NCBI GenBank assembly: GCA_036495525.1
Contig: DASXMR010000060.1
Coordinates: 1-64,000, forward strand
From: DASXMR01 sp036495525
Lineage (GTDB): Bacteria > Actinomycetota > Actinomycetes > Streptosporangiales > Streptosporangiaceae
Direction of reading: 5' to 3'
DNA: 64,000 nucleotides
In this document: piece after piece, positions 14,903 through 29,858 of the stretch
Numbering within the stretch: position 1 is the first letter of the stretch
Layout: every line of letters begins with the position of its first letter
The notes under the pieces: model-generated
Database searches by the model: none
What the model was told of the DNA's origin: nothing
Seen by the model: only the letters and a program-made list of their open reading frames with translations
Translations under genes and position numbers: made by a program

Positions 14903-17900
14903 TTGGCAGCCTCGCGCAGCGCCTCAGCTATCGCTCCAGGTCCACGTCGCGTCTCCTTCGCCCGCATCAAAGAGGAACTTGAGGTTCCCGGCCTCCTCGC
15001 CCTGCAGACTGACTCGTTTGACTGGCTGCTGGGCAATGAGCGCTGGCGCGATCGCCTTGATGCCGAGAAGAAGACCGGGCACAAGGACCTCCCCGAGCAG
15101 TCCGGCCTCGAGGAGATCTTCGAGGAGATCAGCCCGATTGAGGACTTCACGGGGACCATGTCGCTCTCGTTCCGCGATCACCGGTTCGAGCCTCCGAAGT
15201 ACTCCGCCGAGGAGTGCAAGGAGAAGGACATGACCTACTCCGCCCCGATGTTCGTGACGGCGGAGTTCATCAACAACAGCACCGGCGAGATCAAGAGCCA
15301 GACGGTGTTCATGGGTGACTTTCCGCTCATGTCGCCGAAGGGCACCTTCATCATCAACGGCACCGAGCGTGTCGTGGTGTCGCAGCTTGTCCGCTCGCCG
15401 GGCGTGTACTTCGACCGCCAGGTCGACAAGACCTCGGACAAGGACATCTACAGCTGCAAGGTAATCCCGTCCCGGGGTGCCTGGCTGGAGTTCGAGATCG
15501 ACAAGCGCGACGCGGTCGGCGTGCGGATCGACCGCAAGCGCAAGCAGAGCGTCACCGTGCTGCTCAAGGCGCTGGGCTGGGACGACGCAAAGATCCTGGA
15601 CCGTTTTGGCGGCTTTGAGTCGATGCGGGCCACGCTGGAGAAGGACCACACCACCGGCCAGGACGACGCGCTGCTTGACATCTACCGCAAGCTGCGGCCT
15701 GGCGAGCCGCCGACCAAGGAGTCGGCGCAGGCGCTGCTGGAGAATCTCTACTTCAACAGCAAGCGTTACGACCTGGCCAAGGTCGGCCGGTACAAGGTCA
15801 ACAAGAAGCTCGGCCTGTCGCTGCCGATCACCCAGGGCACGCTCACCGAGGAAGACATCGTCTCGACGATCGAGTACCTGGTGCGGCTGCACAGCGGTGA
15901 GGAGGAGATGAAGTCCGGCTCCGCCCTGATCCCGGTGGAGACCGACGACATCGACCACTTCGGCAACCGTCGGCTGCGCACCGTCGGCGAGCTGATCCAG
16001 AACCAGGTCAGGCTCGGCCTGGCCCGGATGGAGCGGGTCGTACGCGAGCGGATGACCACGCAGGACGTCGAGGCGATCACGCCGCAGACGCTGATCAACA
16101 TCCGGCCGGTGGTCGCGTCCATCAAGGAGTTCTTCGGCACCAGCCAGCTCTCCCAGTTCATGGACCAGACCAACCCGCTGGCCGGGCTGACGCACAAGCG
16201 CCGGCTGTCCGCGCTCGGCCCTGGCGGCCTGTCCAGGGAGCGGGCCGGGTTCGAGGTCCGTGACGTGCACTCGAGCCACTACGGCCGGATGTGCCCGATC
16301 GAGACGCCGGAAGGCCCGAATATCGGCCTCATCGGCTCGCTGTCCTCGTACGCACGGGTCAACGCGTTCGGCTTCGTCGAGACCCCGTACCGCAAGGTCA
16401 AGAGCGGCAAGGTCACCACCCAGATCGACTACCTGACCGCGGACGAGGAGGACAGGCACGTCATCGCCCAGGCGAACACGCCGCTGACCTCCGACGGCAG
16501 CTTCGTCGAGGGCCGCGTGCTGGTGCGCCGCAAGGGCGGCGAGGTCGACTACATCGCACCGGACGACGTGGACTACATCGACGTGTCGCCGCGGCAGATG
16601 GTGTCGGTGGCCACCGCGATGATCCCGTTCCTTGAGCACGACGACGCCAACCGCGCGCTGATGGGCTCCAACATGCAGCGCCAGTCGGTCCCGCTGCTGC
16701 GCAGCGAGGCGCCGCTGGTCGGCACCGGCATGGAGTACCGCGCGGCGACCGACGCCGGCGACGTGATCCTGGCGGAGAAGGCCGGCGTGGTCGAGCAGGC
16801 CAGCGCCGACTTCATCACCGTGGCCAACGACGACGGCACCCGCAACACCTACCTGGTCGCCAAGTTCCGCCGGTCCAACCAGGGCACCTGCTTCAACCAG
16901 AAGCCGGTTGTCCGCGAGGGGGACCGGGTCGAGGTCAACCAGGTCATCGCCGACGGCCCGTGCACCCAGAACGGCGAGATGGCGCTCGGCCGCAACCTGC
17001 TGGTCGCGTTCATGCCGTGGGAGGGCCACAACTACGAGGACGCGATCATCCTGTCCCAGCGGCTGGTGCAGGACGACGTGCTCTCCTCGATCCACATCGA
17101 GGAGCACGAGGTCGACGCCAGGGACACCAAGCTGGGCCCGGAGGAGATCACCAGGGACATCCCGAATGTCTCCGACGAGGTGCTGGCAGACCTCGACGAC
17201 CGCGGCATCATCCGGATCGGCGCCGAGGTCGTCACCGGCGACATCCTGGTCGGCAAGGTCACCCCGAAGGGCGAGACCGAGCTGACCCCGGAGGAGCGGC
17301 TGCTGCGCGCGATCTTCGGCGAGAAGGCGCGGGAAGTCCGCGACACCTCGCTGAAGGTGCCGCACGGCGAGTCGGGCAAGGTGATCGGCGTCCGGGTGTT
17401 CACCAGGGAGGACGGCGACGAGCTGCCGCCTGGCGTGAACGAGCTGGTGCGCGTCTACGTGGCGGCCAAGCGCAAGATCACCGACGGTGACAAGCTGGCT
17501 GGCCGGCACGGCAACAAGGGCGTCATCGCGAAGATCAACCCGGTGGAGGACATGCCGTTCCTTGAGGACGGCACGCCGGTCGACATCGTGCTCAACCCGC
17601 TCGGCGTGCCGGGCCGGATGAACGTCGGCCAGGTCCTCGAGACGCACCTGGGCTGGGTCGCTAGCTCCGGCTGGCAGGTCGCGGGCGACGACGCCGACTG
17701 GAAGACGCGGCTGAAGGCGATCGGCGCCGACAGCGCCGAGCCAGGCACCAGGGTGGCCACGCCGGTATTCGACGGGGCCCGCGAGGAGGAGATCACCGGC
17801 CTGCTGAGCAGCACGCTGCCCAACCGCGACGGCGACCAGATGGTCGCCGGCAGCGGCAAGGCGAAGCTGTACGACGGGCGCACCGGCGAGCCGTTCAAGG

Positions 17901-18370
17901 ACCCGGTGTCGGTCGGCTATATCTACATCCTCAAGCTGCTGCACCTGGTCGACGACAAGATCCACGCACGGTCGACCGGCCCGTACTCGATGATCACCCA
18001 GCAGCCGCTGGGCGGTAAGGCGCAGTTCGGCGGCCAGCGGTTCGGCGAGATGGAGGTGTGGGCGCTTGAGGCGTACGGCGCGGCCTACGCCCTGCAGGAG
18101 CTGCTGACCATCAAGTCCGACGACATCCTCGGCCGGGTCAAGGTCTATGAGGCCATCGTCAAGGGCGAGAACATCCCGGAGCCCGGCATCCCCGAGTCCT
18201 TCAAGGTGCTCATCAAGGAGATGCAGTCGCTCTGCCTCAACGTGGAGGTTCTGTCCAAGGACGGCGCGGCCATCGAGATGCGAGACACCGACGAGGACGT
18301 CTTCCGTGCAGCGGAGGAACTCGGGATTGACCTGTCCCGGCGCGAGCCGAGCAGCGTTGAAGAGGTCTGA
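14903..18370 (+). CDS. rpoB: DNA-directed RNA polymerase subunit beta
   Basis: Catalytic beta subunit, 1155 residues, the usual actinobacterial size. It shows the full set of conserved blocks, including the rifampicin pocket GTSQLSQFMDQTNPLAGLTH and then KRRLSALGPGG. Wild-type residues stand at the main resistance positions: Q418, D421, H431 and S436 (E. coli 513, 516, 526 and 531). The C-terminal GKAQFGGQRFGEMEVWALEA is intact. The start is TTG 14903 behind GGAAGGA, matching the TTG start common in actinomycete rpoB. It is followed 27 bases later by rpoC in the same operon. Confidence 0.98.
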   Translation: MAASRSASAIAPGPRRVSFARIKEELEVPGLLALQTDSFDWLLGNERWRDRLDAEKKTGHKDLPEQSGLEEIFEEISPIEDFTGTMSLSFRDHRFEPPKYSAEECKEKDMTYSAPMFVTAEFINNSTGEIKSQTVFMGDFPLMSPKGTFIINGTERVVVSQLVRSPGVYFDRQVDKTSDKDIYSCKVIPSRGAWLEFEIDKRDAVGVRIDRKRKQSVTVLLKALGWDDAKILDRFGGFESMRATLEKDHTTGQDDALLDIYRKLRPGEPPTKESAQALLENLYFNSKRYDLAKVGRYKVNKKLGLSLPITQGTLTEEDIVSTIEYLVRLHSGEEEMKSGSALIPVETDDIDHFGNRRLRTVGELIQNQVRLGLARMERVVRERMTTQDVEAITPQTLINIRPVVASIKEFFGTSQLSQFMDQTNPLAGLTHKRRLSALGPGGLSRERAGFEVRDVHSSHYGRMCPIETPEGPNIGLIGSLSSYARVNAFGFVETPYRKVKSGKVTTQIDYLTADEEDRHVIAQANTPLTSDGSFVEGRVLVRRKGGEVDYIAPDDVDYIDVSPRQMVSVATAMIPFLEHDDANRALMGSNMQRQSVPLLRSEAPLVGTGMEYRAATDAGDVILAEKAGVVEQASADFITVANDDGTRNTYLVAKFRRSNQGTCFNQKPVVREGDRVEVNQVIADGPCTQNGEMALGRNLLVAFMPWEGHNYEDAIILSQRLVQDDVLSSIHIEEHEVDARDTKLGPEEITRDIPNVSDEVLADLDDRGIIRIGAEVVTGDILVGKVTPKGETELTPEERLLRAIFGEKAREVRDTSLKVPHGESGKVIGVRVFTREDGDELPPGVNELVRVYVAAKRKITDGDKLAGRHGNKGVIAKINPVEDMPFLEDGTPVDIVLNPLGVPGRMNVGQVLETHLGWVASSGWQVAGDDADWKTRLKAIGADSAEPGTRVATPVFDGAREEEITGLLSSTLPNRDGDQMVAGSGKAKLYDGRTGEPFKDPVSVGYIYILKLLHLVDDKIHARSTGPYSMITQQPLGGKAQFGGQRFGEMEVWALEAYGAAYALQELLTIKSDDILGRVKVYEAIVKGENIPEPGIPESFKVLIKEMQSLCLNVEVLSKDGAAIEMRDTDEDVFRAAEELGIDLSRREPSSVEEV

Positions 18371-18397
18371 TCCGAACTACCCCAGGGGACGAAAAAC

Positions 18398-22273
<3,876 letters not shown>

Positions 22274-22295
22274 CCGCTGGCGGAAAGCAGCAAAG

Positions 22296-22329
22296 GGCGC
22301 GGCGGCCGGGATCTCCCGGCCGCCGCGCC
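22296..22329 (+). terminator. rpoBC terminator
   Basis: Perfect 16-base inverted repeat (22296–22311 with 22314–22329) around TC, forming a 15-bp stem with an ATCT loop and followed by GTCTCT. This is one of the strongest terminator-like structures in the window. Confidence 0.85.
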
Positions 22330-22529
22330 GTCTCTACTGGCGCCTGAGCTCCGCACGGCTAGCCAGCCGCACCTCCCCCGGGGGCTGACCAACCGCAGCG
22401 CGGGGGCATTGCTGTCGCTGTAGCAGCAGCAGGTGTCCCGAGGTGTTGCTGACTGGGCGGCAGTGCGGCCGCTCCTGGCTGGCGAGAATGAGAATTATCA
22501 GTACGAACCACGCATTCATGTATTTACGG

Positions 22530-22542
22530 TAAGCTCCCCCAG
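22530..22542 (+). promoter_or_regulatory. Possible −10 element for a leaderless transcript
   Basis: TAAGCT at 22530–22535 lies seven bases before the GTG start at 22543, in a short AT-rich island (22488–22530). No purine-rich ribosome-binding site precedes the GTG, so a leaderless mRNA is plausible. No good −35 is seen. CGAACC near 22504–22509 might suit an ECF-type sigma factor. Confidence 0.35.
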
Positions 22543-24597
22543 GTGAGCGGCAGACACCGGATAAAAGGTCCTCGCCCGGAGCAGGCCGATCCCGGCGACG
22601 GGCTGGCCGAACTGCAGCGCATAGCCGAATCTCAGGGAGCGGACCCGTCCGGCAGCGACTGGACCGGGAGCTGCAGCTCGTCCGGAGACTATGGTTCGTC
22701 AGCGGATCTCGGTTCGCCTGCCGATCTCGGCTCGTCGGCGAGCTACGGCACGTCTGCCGACTACGGTTCACCTGCCGACTACGGTTCGGCCACTGACTAC
22801 AGTTCGGCCCTGGACTATGGGTCGTCCGCGAGCCACGGCTCGGCCACTGACTACGGTTCGTCTGCGGGCTATGGTTCGTCCGCGGACCACCGCTCGTCTG
22901 CGGGCAACGGTTCAGCCACGGCTTATGACTCGGCCACAGGCTACGGGTCGGCCACGGCTTATGACTCGACCCCGGACTACGGGTCGGCCACGGCTTATGA
23001 CTCGACCCCGGACTACGAGTCGGCCACGGCCTATGACTCGACCCCGGGCTACGGGTCGGCCATCGACTACGGCTTGGCCCCGGACTACGGCTCTGTCTCG
23101 GCTTACAGTTCGGCCCCGGACTACGGGTCGGCCGCGGACTACAGTTCGGCCCCGGACCACGGGTCGTCCGCGAGCCACGGTTCCGCCGAGGCCTACGGTT
23201 CGGCCGTGACCTATGGCTCGTCCGCAGCCTACGGCCCGGCCGCAGACAACGGGTCGTCTGCTAGTCAGGGTTCATCTGGTGACTACTCGCCGGCGTACTT
23301 TGGCTCATCCGAGGACTACGGTTCGCGCCCCAGCTATGGCTCGTCCGCGGCTTACAGGTCGCTCGGCGGCCACGGCTCGGCGGCGGGTTACCGCCCGCCG
23401 GCCGACTACGGCTCGTCCGGCGACCACGGCGGGCCTGCCGGGCACCCAGATGCCGCCTGGCTGGCCAATGCGCCAGCTGACGTGCAGGGCGAGCCCGGCT
23501 TCATCCCCGCCGGCAACAGCGCGCCCGACCACGACGGCGATGCTGGCGGCTGGAACGCTTTCCAGGCGGCTGACGGGCGCGGTGACGATGGCTTCGGCTC
23601 GGCCGCAGGCAGCTTGTCCGGTGATCTTGGCGGCGACGACGGCGATACGGCCAGCTGGGGCGCTTACGGTGCAGCTGACGGGCGCGGCGATGGCTTCGGC
23701 TCGGCCGCAGGCAGCTCCGCCGGCGACCCTGGCGGCGATGGCGACTACCAGGACACCGGTGGCTGGGCCGCTTACGAGCCAGCTGACGGGCCCGGCAATG
23801 GTGGCTACGGCCTCGCTGAACTCGGCTCGTCTGACGGCTCCGGCTGGTCAGGCGGTCACGGCGGAGGCGGCGGCTACGGCGGGAGCGGCTACGGAGGCGG
23901 CGTCGACGACGACGCTGACGGCTGGGCCGCTGCCGCGCCAGATGACCAGCCAGGCTGGCTGGCCAGGGTCACGGGACGGCTGTCCTCCTGGTGGCGCGCG
24001 GCTGTGCGCCGCCCGGTCACGGCTACGACCGCTGCGGCCGGCGCTGTCATCGTGACCGCGCTGGTGCTCGCTGGTGTGCTGGCTTTCAACCCGCCGAGCG
24101 GGGCTCGCCGCGGCAATGTGAGCGACGCGCTGCGCCGCGTCGTCCCTGACCGGACGGCGGAATCTACCGGTCCCGGTGTCCAGCTGCCCGGAGGAACCAC
24201 TGGCAGCTCCTCACCTGGCATTCAGCCGGGCACCCAGGATCCGGCGGCGACCAGGCCGATTGGCGCGATGCCGCCGCCGGGCAGCCCGGTGCCGTCGCCC
24301 ATCCCCGGCGTGTCCCCGGTGCCGACGAGCACCGGGCCGACGAGCCCGCCGGAGCCGAGTCCGACCCCGACCGACCAGCCCACGCCAGCGCCCACGACGA
24401 GCCCCTCGCCGACCCCGAGTCCCAGCCCGACACCCACGCCGAGCCCGACGCCGTCACCGACACCCACGCCGAGCCCGACGCCGTCACCGAGCGCGTCGCC
24501 TGACCCGAGCCCGAGCCCGGATCCTTCGGCCAGCCCGGAGCCGAGTCCGAGCGACTCAGCCGGCGCCTCGCCGGCGGCCAGCGTTCCGGCGAGCTAG
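22543..24597 (+). CDS. Tyr/Ser/Gly-repeat single-pass membrane protein, function unknown
   Basis: Not recognised as any named family. The 684-residue protein has three parts. Residues about 45–290 are a low-complexity repeat built on six-residue themes such as DYGSSA and AYGSAT, including four 12-residue units (residues 127–174). Residues 300–475 are Gly/Asp/Trp-rich spacers. A basic stretch and one TM helix (about 492–515) follow, and then an exported Pro/Ser/Thr stalk of roughly 150 residues with PSPTP-type repeats. The positive-inside rule (RRP before the helix) puts the repeat domain in the cytoplasm. There are almost no Lys or Cys residues in the repeat. Regular aromatic stickers in polar spacers resemble condensate-forming domains; this is inference. 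It lies between the rpoC terminator and the rpsL promoter, so it is a separate unit. Confidence 0.75.
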   Translation: MSGRHRIKGPRPEQADPGDGLAELQRIAESQGADPSGSDWTGSCSSSGDYGSSADLGSPADLGSSASYGTSADYGSPADYGSATDYSSALDYGSSASHGSATDYGSSAGYGSSADHRSSAGNGSATAYDSATGYGSATAYDSTPDYGSATAYDSTPDYESATAYDSTPGYGSAIDYGLAPDYGSVSAYSSAPDYGSAADYSSAPDHGSSASHGSAEAYGSAVTYGSSAAYGPAADNGSSASQGSSGDYSPAYFGSSEDYGSRPSYGSSAAYRSLGGHGSAAGYRPPADYGSSGDHGGPAGHPDAAWLANAPADVQGEPGFIPAGNSAPDHDGDAGGWNAFQAADGRGDDGFGSAAGSLSGDLGGDDGDTASWGAYGAADGRGDGFGSAAGSSAGDPGGDGDYQDTGGWAAYEPADGPGNGGYGLAELGSSDGSGWSGGHGGGGGYGGSGYGGGVDDDADGWAAAAPDDQPGWLARVTGRLSSWWRAAVRRPVTATTAAAGAVIVTALVLAGVLAFNPPSGARRGNVSDALRRVVPDRTAESTGPGVQLPGGTTGSSSPGIQPGTQDPAATRPIGAMPPPGSPVPSPIPGVSPVPTSTGPTSPPEPSPTPTDQPTPAPTTSPSPTPSPSPTPTPSPTPSPTPTPSPTPSPSASPDPSPSPDPSASPEPSPSDSAGASPAASVPAS
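22921..23064 (+). repeat. 36-bp tandem repeat (4 units) in the Tyr/Ser-rich gene
   Basis: Four consecutive 36-base units encode variants of AYDSTPDYGSAT. Units 2 and 3 differ at one base. They are the most homogeneous part of a longer array of imperfect 18-base (six-residue) units covering about 22690–23400. Confidence 0.92.
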
Positions 24598-24674
24598 GCC
24601 TGCGGTAGCCGCCGCAGCCTGGCCGCGAGCCGGCTATTATGAGTGTCTGCGGAGGGCAGGAAATCCAGCTCGCT

Positions 24675-24704
24675 TTGACCAGTGCACGGCGAGTTAGGTA
24701 ACCT
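24675..24704 (+). promoter_or_regulatory. rpsL (str operon) promoter
   Basis: TTGACC (24675–24680), an 18-base spacer, then TAACCT (24699–24704). The −35 and spacing match the rpoB promoter. The predicted start near 24711 gives a leader of about 335 bases. Confidence 0.7.
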
Positions 24705-24711
24705 AGTCCTC

Positions 24712-24734
24712 TGTGCCCATGCAACATGGGCGCA
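24712..24734 (+). promoter_or_regulatory. Hairpin at the 5' end of the str message
   Basis: Ten-base stem (24712–24721 with 24725–24734, one G–U pair) and a CAA loop, starting within a base or two of the predicted transcript start. Such a cap could protect the mRNA 5' end. An eight-codon ORF (ATG 24719 to TGA 24745) lies across it. Confidence 0.45.
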
Positions 24735-24987
24735 CGTATGCCTGAGGACCGCGGTCCCTGACGCTGCAAGGCGGGGAGCGCACGGGCCCGGCATGCGCGA
24801 CTTCCCTTCTCGTTTCGGGGCTCGCCCTGCGGGCCCGGATGCGCCGTGACTGCGGCGACACGCCCGACCTCGGGGGTCGGATGGACGAGAGAAACCGCAG
24901 GTCACGAACGTACGACAAAGGCCTGTCGCGCCTCCGGGGCGACAGGTGCGACACCTAGAGACAGCACAACGAAGAACGAGGAGCCGT

Positions 24988-25015
24988 CCGCCGCACTGGC
25001 GGACAGCGCCAGTCA
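24988..25015 (+). promoter_or_regulatory. Two mutually exclusive hairpins before rpsL
   Basis: Hairpin A pairs 24988–24994 with 25000–25006 (7 bp, loop GCACT). Hairpin B pairs 24997–25003 with 25009–25015 (7 bp, loop GACAG). Both are perfect and share 24997–25006, so only one can form at a time. They end 30 bases before the rpsL GTG. The layout fits a switch or a ribosomal protein binding site. Confidence 0.55.
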
Positions 25016-25045
25016 AGTCGCAGGTAGCGAGAAGACGGAGACGCG

Positions 25046-25420
25046 GTGCCCACTATCCAGCAGCTGGTCCGCAAGGGCAGGCAGGGCAAGGTAACGAAGA
25101 ACACCACCCCGGCGCTGAAGGGGAGCCCGCAGCGCCGCGGGGTCTGCACGCGCGTCTACACCACCACGCCCAAGAAGCCGAACTCGGCATTGCGCAAGGT
25201 GGCCAGGGTCCGGCTCACCAGTCATATCGAGGTCACCGCGTACATCCCTGGGGTGGGACACAACCTCCAGGAGCACTCCATCGTGCTGGTTCGCGGCGGC
25301 CGGGTGCGCGACCTGCCTGGCGTGCGCTACAAGGTCATCCGCGGCTCGCTTGACACCCAGGGAGTACGCAACCGCAAGCAGGCACGCAGCCGCTACGGCG
25401 CGAAGAAGGAGAAGAGCTGA
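25046..25420 (+). CDS. rpsL: 30S ribosomal protein S12
   Basis: Decoding-centre protein and streptomycin resistance determinant. At 124 residues it has the conserved TTTPKKPNSALRKVARV segment, with Lys at the classical resistance position (E. coli K42), so the streptomycin-sensitive form. The PGVRYKVIRG region carrying the second hotspot is also wild type. GTG 25046 is the only sensible start. The ribosome-binding site (GAAGACGGAG) is moderate. It is followed by rpsG after one base. Confidence 0.98.
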   Translation: MPTIQQLVRKGRQGKVTKNTTPALKGSPQRRGVCTRVYTTTPKKPNSALRKVARVRLTSHIEVTAYIPGVGHNLQEHSIVLVRGGRVRDLPGVRYKVIRGSLDTQGVRNRKQARSRYGAKKEKS

Positions 25421-25421
25421 C

Positions 25422-25892
25422 ATGCCGCGCAAGGGCCCCGCGACCAAGCGGCAGCTGGTCACCGATCCCGTTTACGGCTCACCGCTGGTCACCGCGCTGG
25501 TGAGCAAGGTGCTGCGCAGCGGCAAGCGGTCGCTGGCCGAGCGCATCGTGTACGGCGCGCTTGAGGGCTGCCGGGAGAAGACCGGCAATGACCCGGTGGT
25601 CACGCTCAAGCGGGCGCTGGACAACGTCAAGCCGACCCTGGAAGTGCGCAGCCGCCGCGTCGGCGGCGCGACCTACCAGGTGCCGGTCGAGGTCCGGGCC
25701 TCCCGCAGCACCACGCTGGCGCTGCGCTGGCTGATCACCTACTCACGGCAGCGCCGGGAGAAGACCATGACCGAGCGGCTGATGAACGAGCTGCTCGACG
25801 CCAGCAACGGCCTGGGGGCAAGCGTGAAGCGCCGCGAGGACATCCACAAGATGGCCGAGTCGAACAAGGCCTTCGCGCACTACCGCTGGTAA
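25422..25892 (+). CDS. rpsG: 30S ribosomal protein S7
   Basis: Primary 16S rRNA-binding protein of the head, and the translational repressor of the str operon in E. coli. It has 156 residues, beginning MPRKGPATKR, with the conserved RRVGGATYQVPVEVR beta-arm and a C-terminus ending AHYRW. ATG 25422 is one base after the rpsL stop, preceded by GAAGGAGAAGAG. An in-frame start at 25350 would overlap rpsL extensively and is rejected. Confidence 0.98.
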   Translation: MPRKGPATKRQLVTDPVYGSPLVTALVSKVLRSGKRSLAERIVYGALEGCREKTGNDPVVTLKRALDNVKPTLEVRSRRVGGATYQVPVEVRASRSTTLALRWLITYSRQRREKTMTERLMNELLDASNGLGASVKRREDIHKMAESNKAFAHYRW

Positions 25893-25953
25893 GAGCCGCA
25901 GGCTGAACCACATCAACGCAGTTAACTCGACAAGAAACAGGGGAATCGCAGCA

Positions 25954-28053
<2,100 letters not shown>

Positions 28054-28097
28054 CAGCAGTAAGGCAGAAGGACACGGCGCCCCGCGTGAGCGCCTGG

Positions 28098-28113
28098 CCC
28101 CACCGCGGTGGGG
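28098..28113 (+). repeat. 16-base palindrome between fusA and tuf
   Basis: Perfect inverted repeat that can fold as CCCCAC/GTGGGG with a CGCG loop, 24 bases before the tuf start. It has no T-tract. It may be an mRNA processing or stability element that lets tuf messages outnumber fusA messages. Confidence 0.5.
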
Positions 28114-28137
28114 ATCGATCGTAACGAGGAGACACCA

Positions 28138-29331
<1,194 letters not shown>

Positions 29332-29357
29332 CGGCTAGTCGGCGGGCACGGGGGAGA

Positions 29358-29388
29358 TCCCGTCCGCTGCAGAACGCAGCGGACGGGA
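29358..29388 (+). terminator. Terminator between tuf and the S10 cluster
   Basis: Thirteen-base stem (29358–29370 with 29376–29388) with an AGAAC loop. An outer GGGGG/CCCCC (29350–29354 with 29391–29395) can lengthen it. No T-tract follows. It separates the str and S10 clusters. Confidence 0.8.
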
Positions 29389-29535
29389 CACCCCCGGCCA
29401 CCGAGTAACACGAGTGAGCGGCTAGCGCGGCCGGAGTTCAGGTAGCCGGCTGGGCGGGTCGCACACGGCGTGAAGGAAGAACGCACGAGGCGGCGGGACT
29501 CGCGTCCCGGGACGACAGAAGGACGTAGAAGCCAT

Positions 29536-29844
29536 ATGGCGGGACAGAAGATCCGCATCCGGCTCAAGGCCTATGACCACGAGATCATCGACAACTCGGC
29601 GCGCAAGATCGTCGACGCGGTGGTACGGACTGGTGCGAAGGTCGTGGGGCCGGTGCCGCTGCCTACCGAGAAGACCGTGTACTGCGTGATCCGCTCGCCG
29701 CATAAGTACAAGGACTCGCGGGAGCACTTCGAGATGCGGACGCACAAGCGGCTGATCGACATCATCGACCCCACGCAGAAGACCATCGACGCCCTGATGC
29801 GGTTCGACCTGCCGGCCGGCGTCAACATCGAGATCAAGCTGTAG
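29536..29844 (+). CDS. rpsJ: 30S ribosomal protein S10
   Basis: S10 belongs to the 30S head and also forms the NusB–S10 antitermination complex. It has 102 residues from MAGQKIRIRLKAYDHEIID, with the long loop PTEKTVYCVIRSPHKYKDSREHFE and end GVNIEIKL. ATG 29536 is preceded by AGAAGGACG. A longer in-frame start at 29470 would add 22 arginine-rich residues not seen in the family. First gene of the S10 cluster. The 204-base gap upstream has no clear housekeeping promoter, only a GGGAC/GTCCC hairpin near 29494–29507. Confidence 0.97.
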   Translation: MAGQKIRIRLKAYDHEIIDNSARKIVDAVVRTGAKVVGPVPLPTEKTVYCVIRSPHKYKDSREHFEMRTHKRLIDIIDPTQKTIDALMRFDLPAGVNIEIKL

Positions 29845-29858
29845 AGGGACACGCCGAC

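Larger units (their letters stand above)
24598..25045 (+). other. rpsL upstream region and long leader
   Basis: This 448-base gap holds the rpsL promoter (24675–24704), a hairpin at the predicted 5' end (24712–24734), a GGACCGCGGTCC palindrome near 24744–24755, and two copies of CGGGCCCGG (24783–24791 and 24832–24840). A stem CCTGTCGC/GCGACAGG lies within 24921–24946, followed by two mutually exclusive hairpins (24988–25015). No gene is supported. Confidence 0.7.

Noticed and set aside
16142..16210. Possible rifampicin-resistant rpoB paralogue
   Set aside because: All main resistance positions carry the sensitive residues, and the gene sits in the standard rpoBC operon.
14924..17965. A 1013-codon open frame on the minus strand
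   Set aside because: It is antisense to rpoB and exists because of G/C-rich third positions in the real gene. Its product is Arg/His/Leu/Val/Asp-rich with no family resemblance.
22912..23178. Minus-strand frame encoding an Arg/Gly/Val repeat
   Set aside because: It is the complement of the tyrosine/serine repeats, and its periodicity is inherited from them. There is no start signal.
22681..23430. Tandem repeats that could be taken for a CRISPR-like or satellite array
   Set aside because: The units are contiguous, imperfect, divisible by three and in frame with a long gene. There are no unique spacers and no cas genes.
28098..28113. Palindrome before tuf as an operator site
   Set aside because: It is GC-only, and no repressor gene or second copy is present, so it is entered only as a palindrome, more likely an RNA structure.
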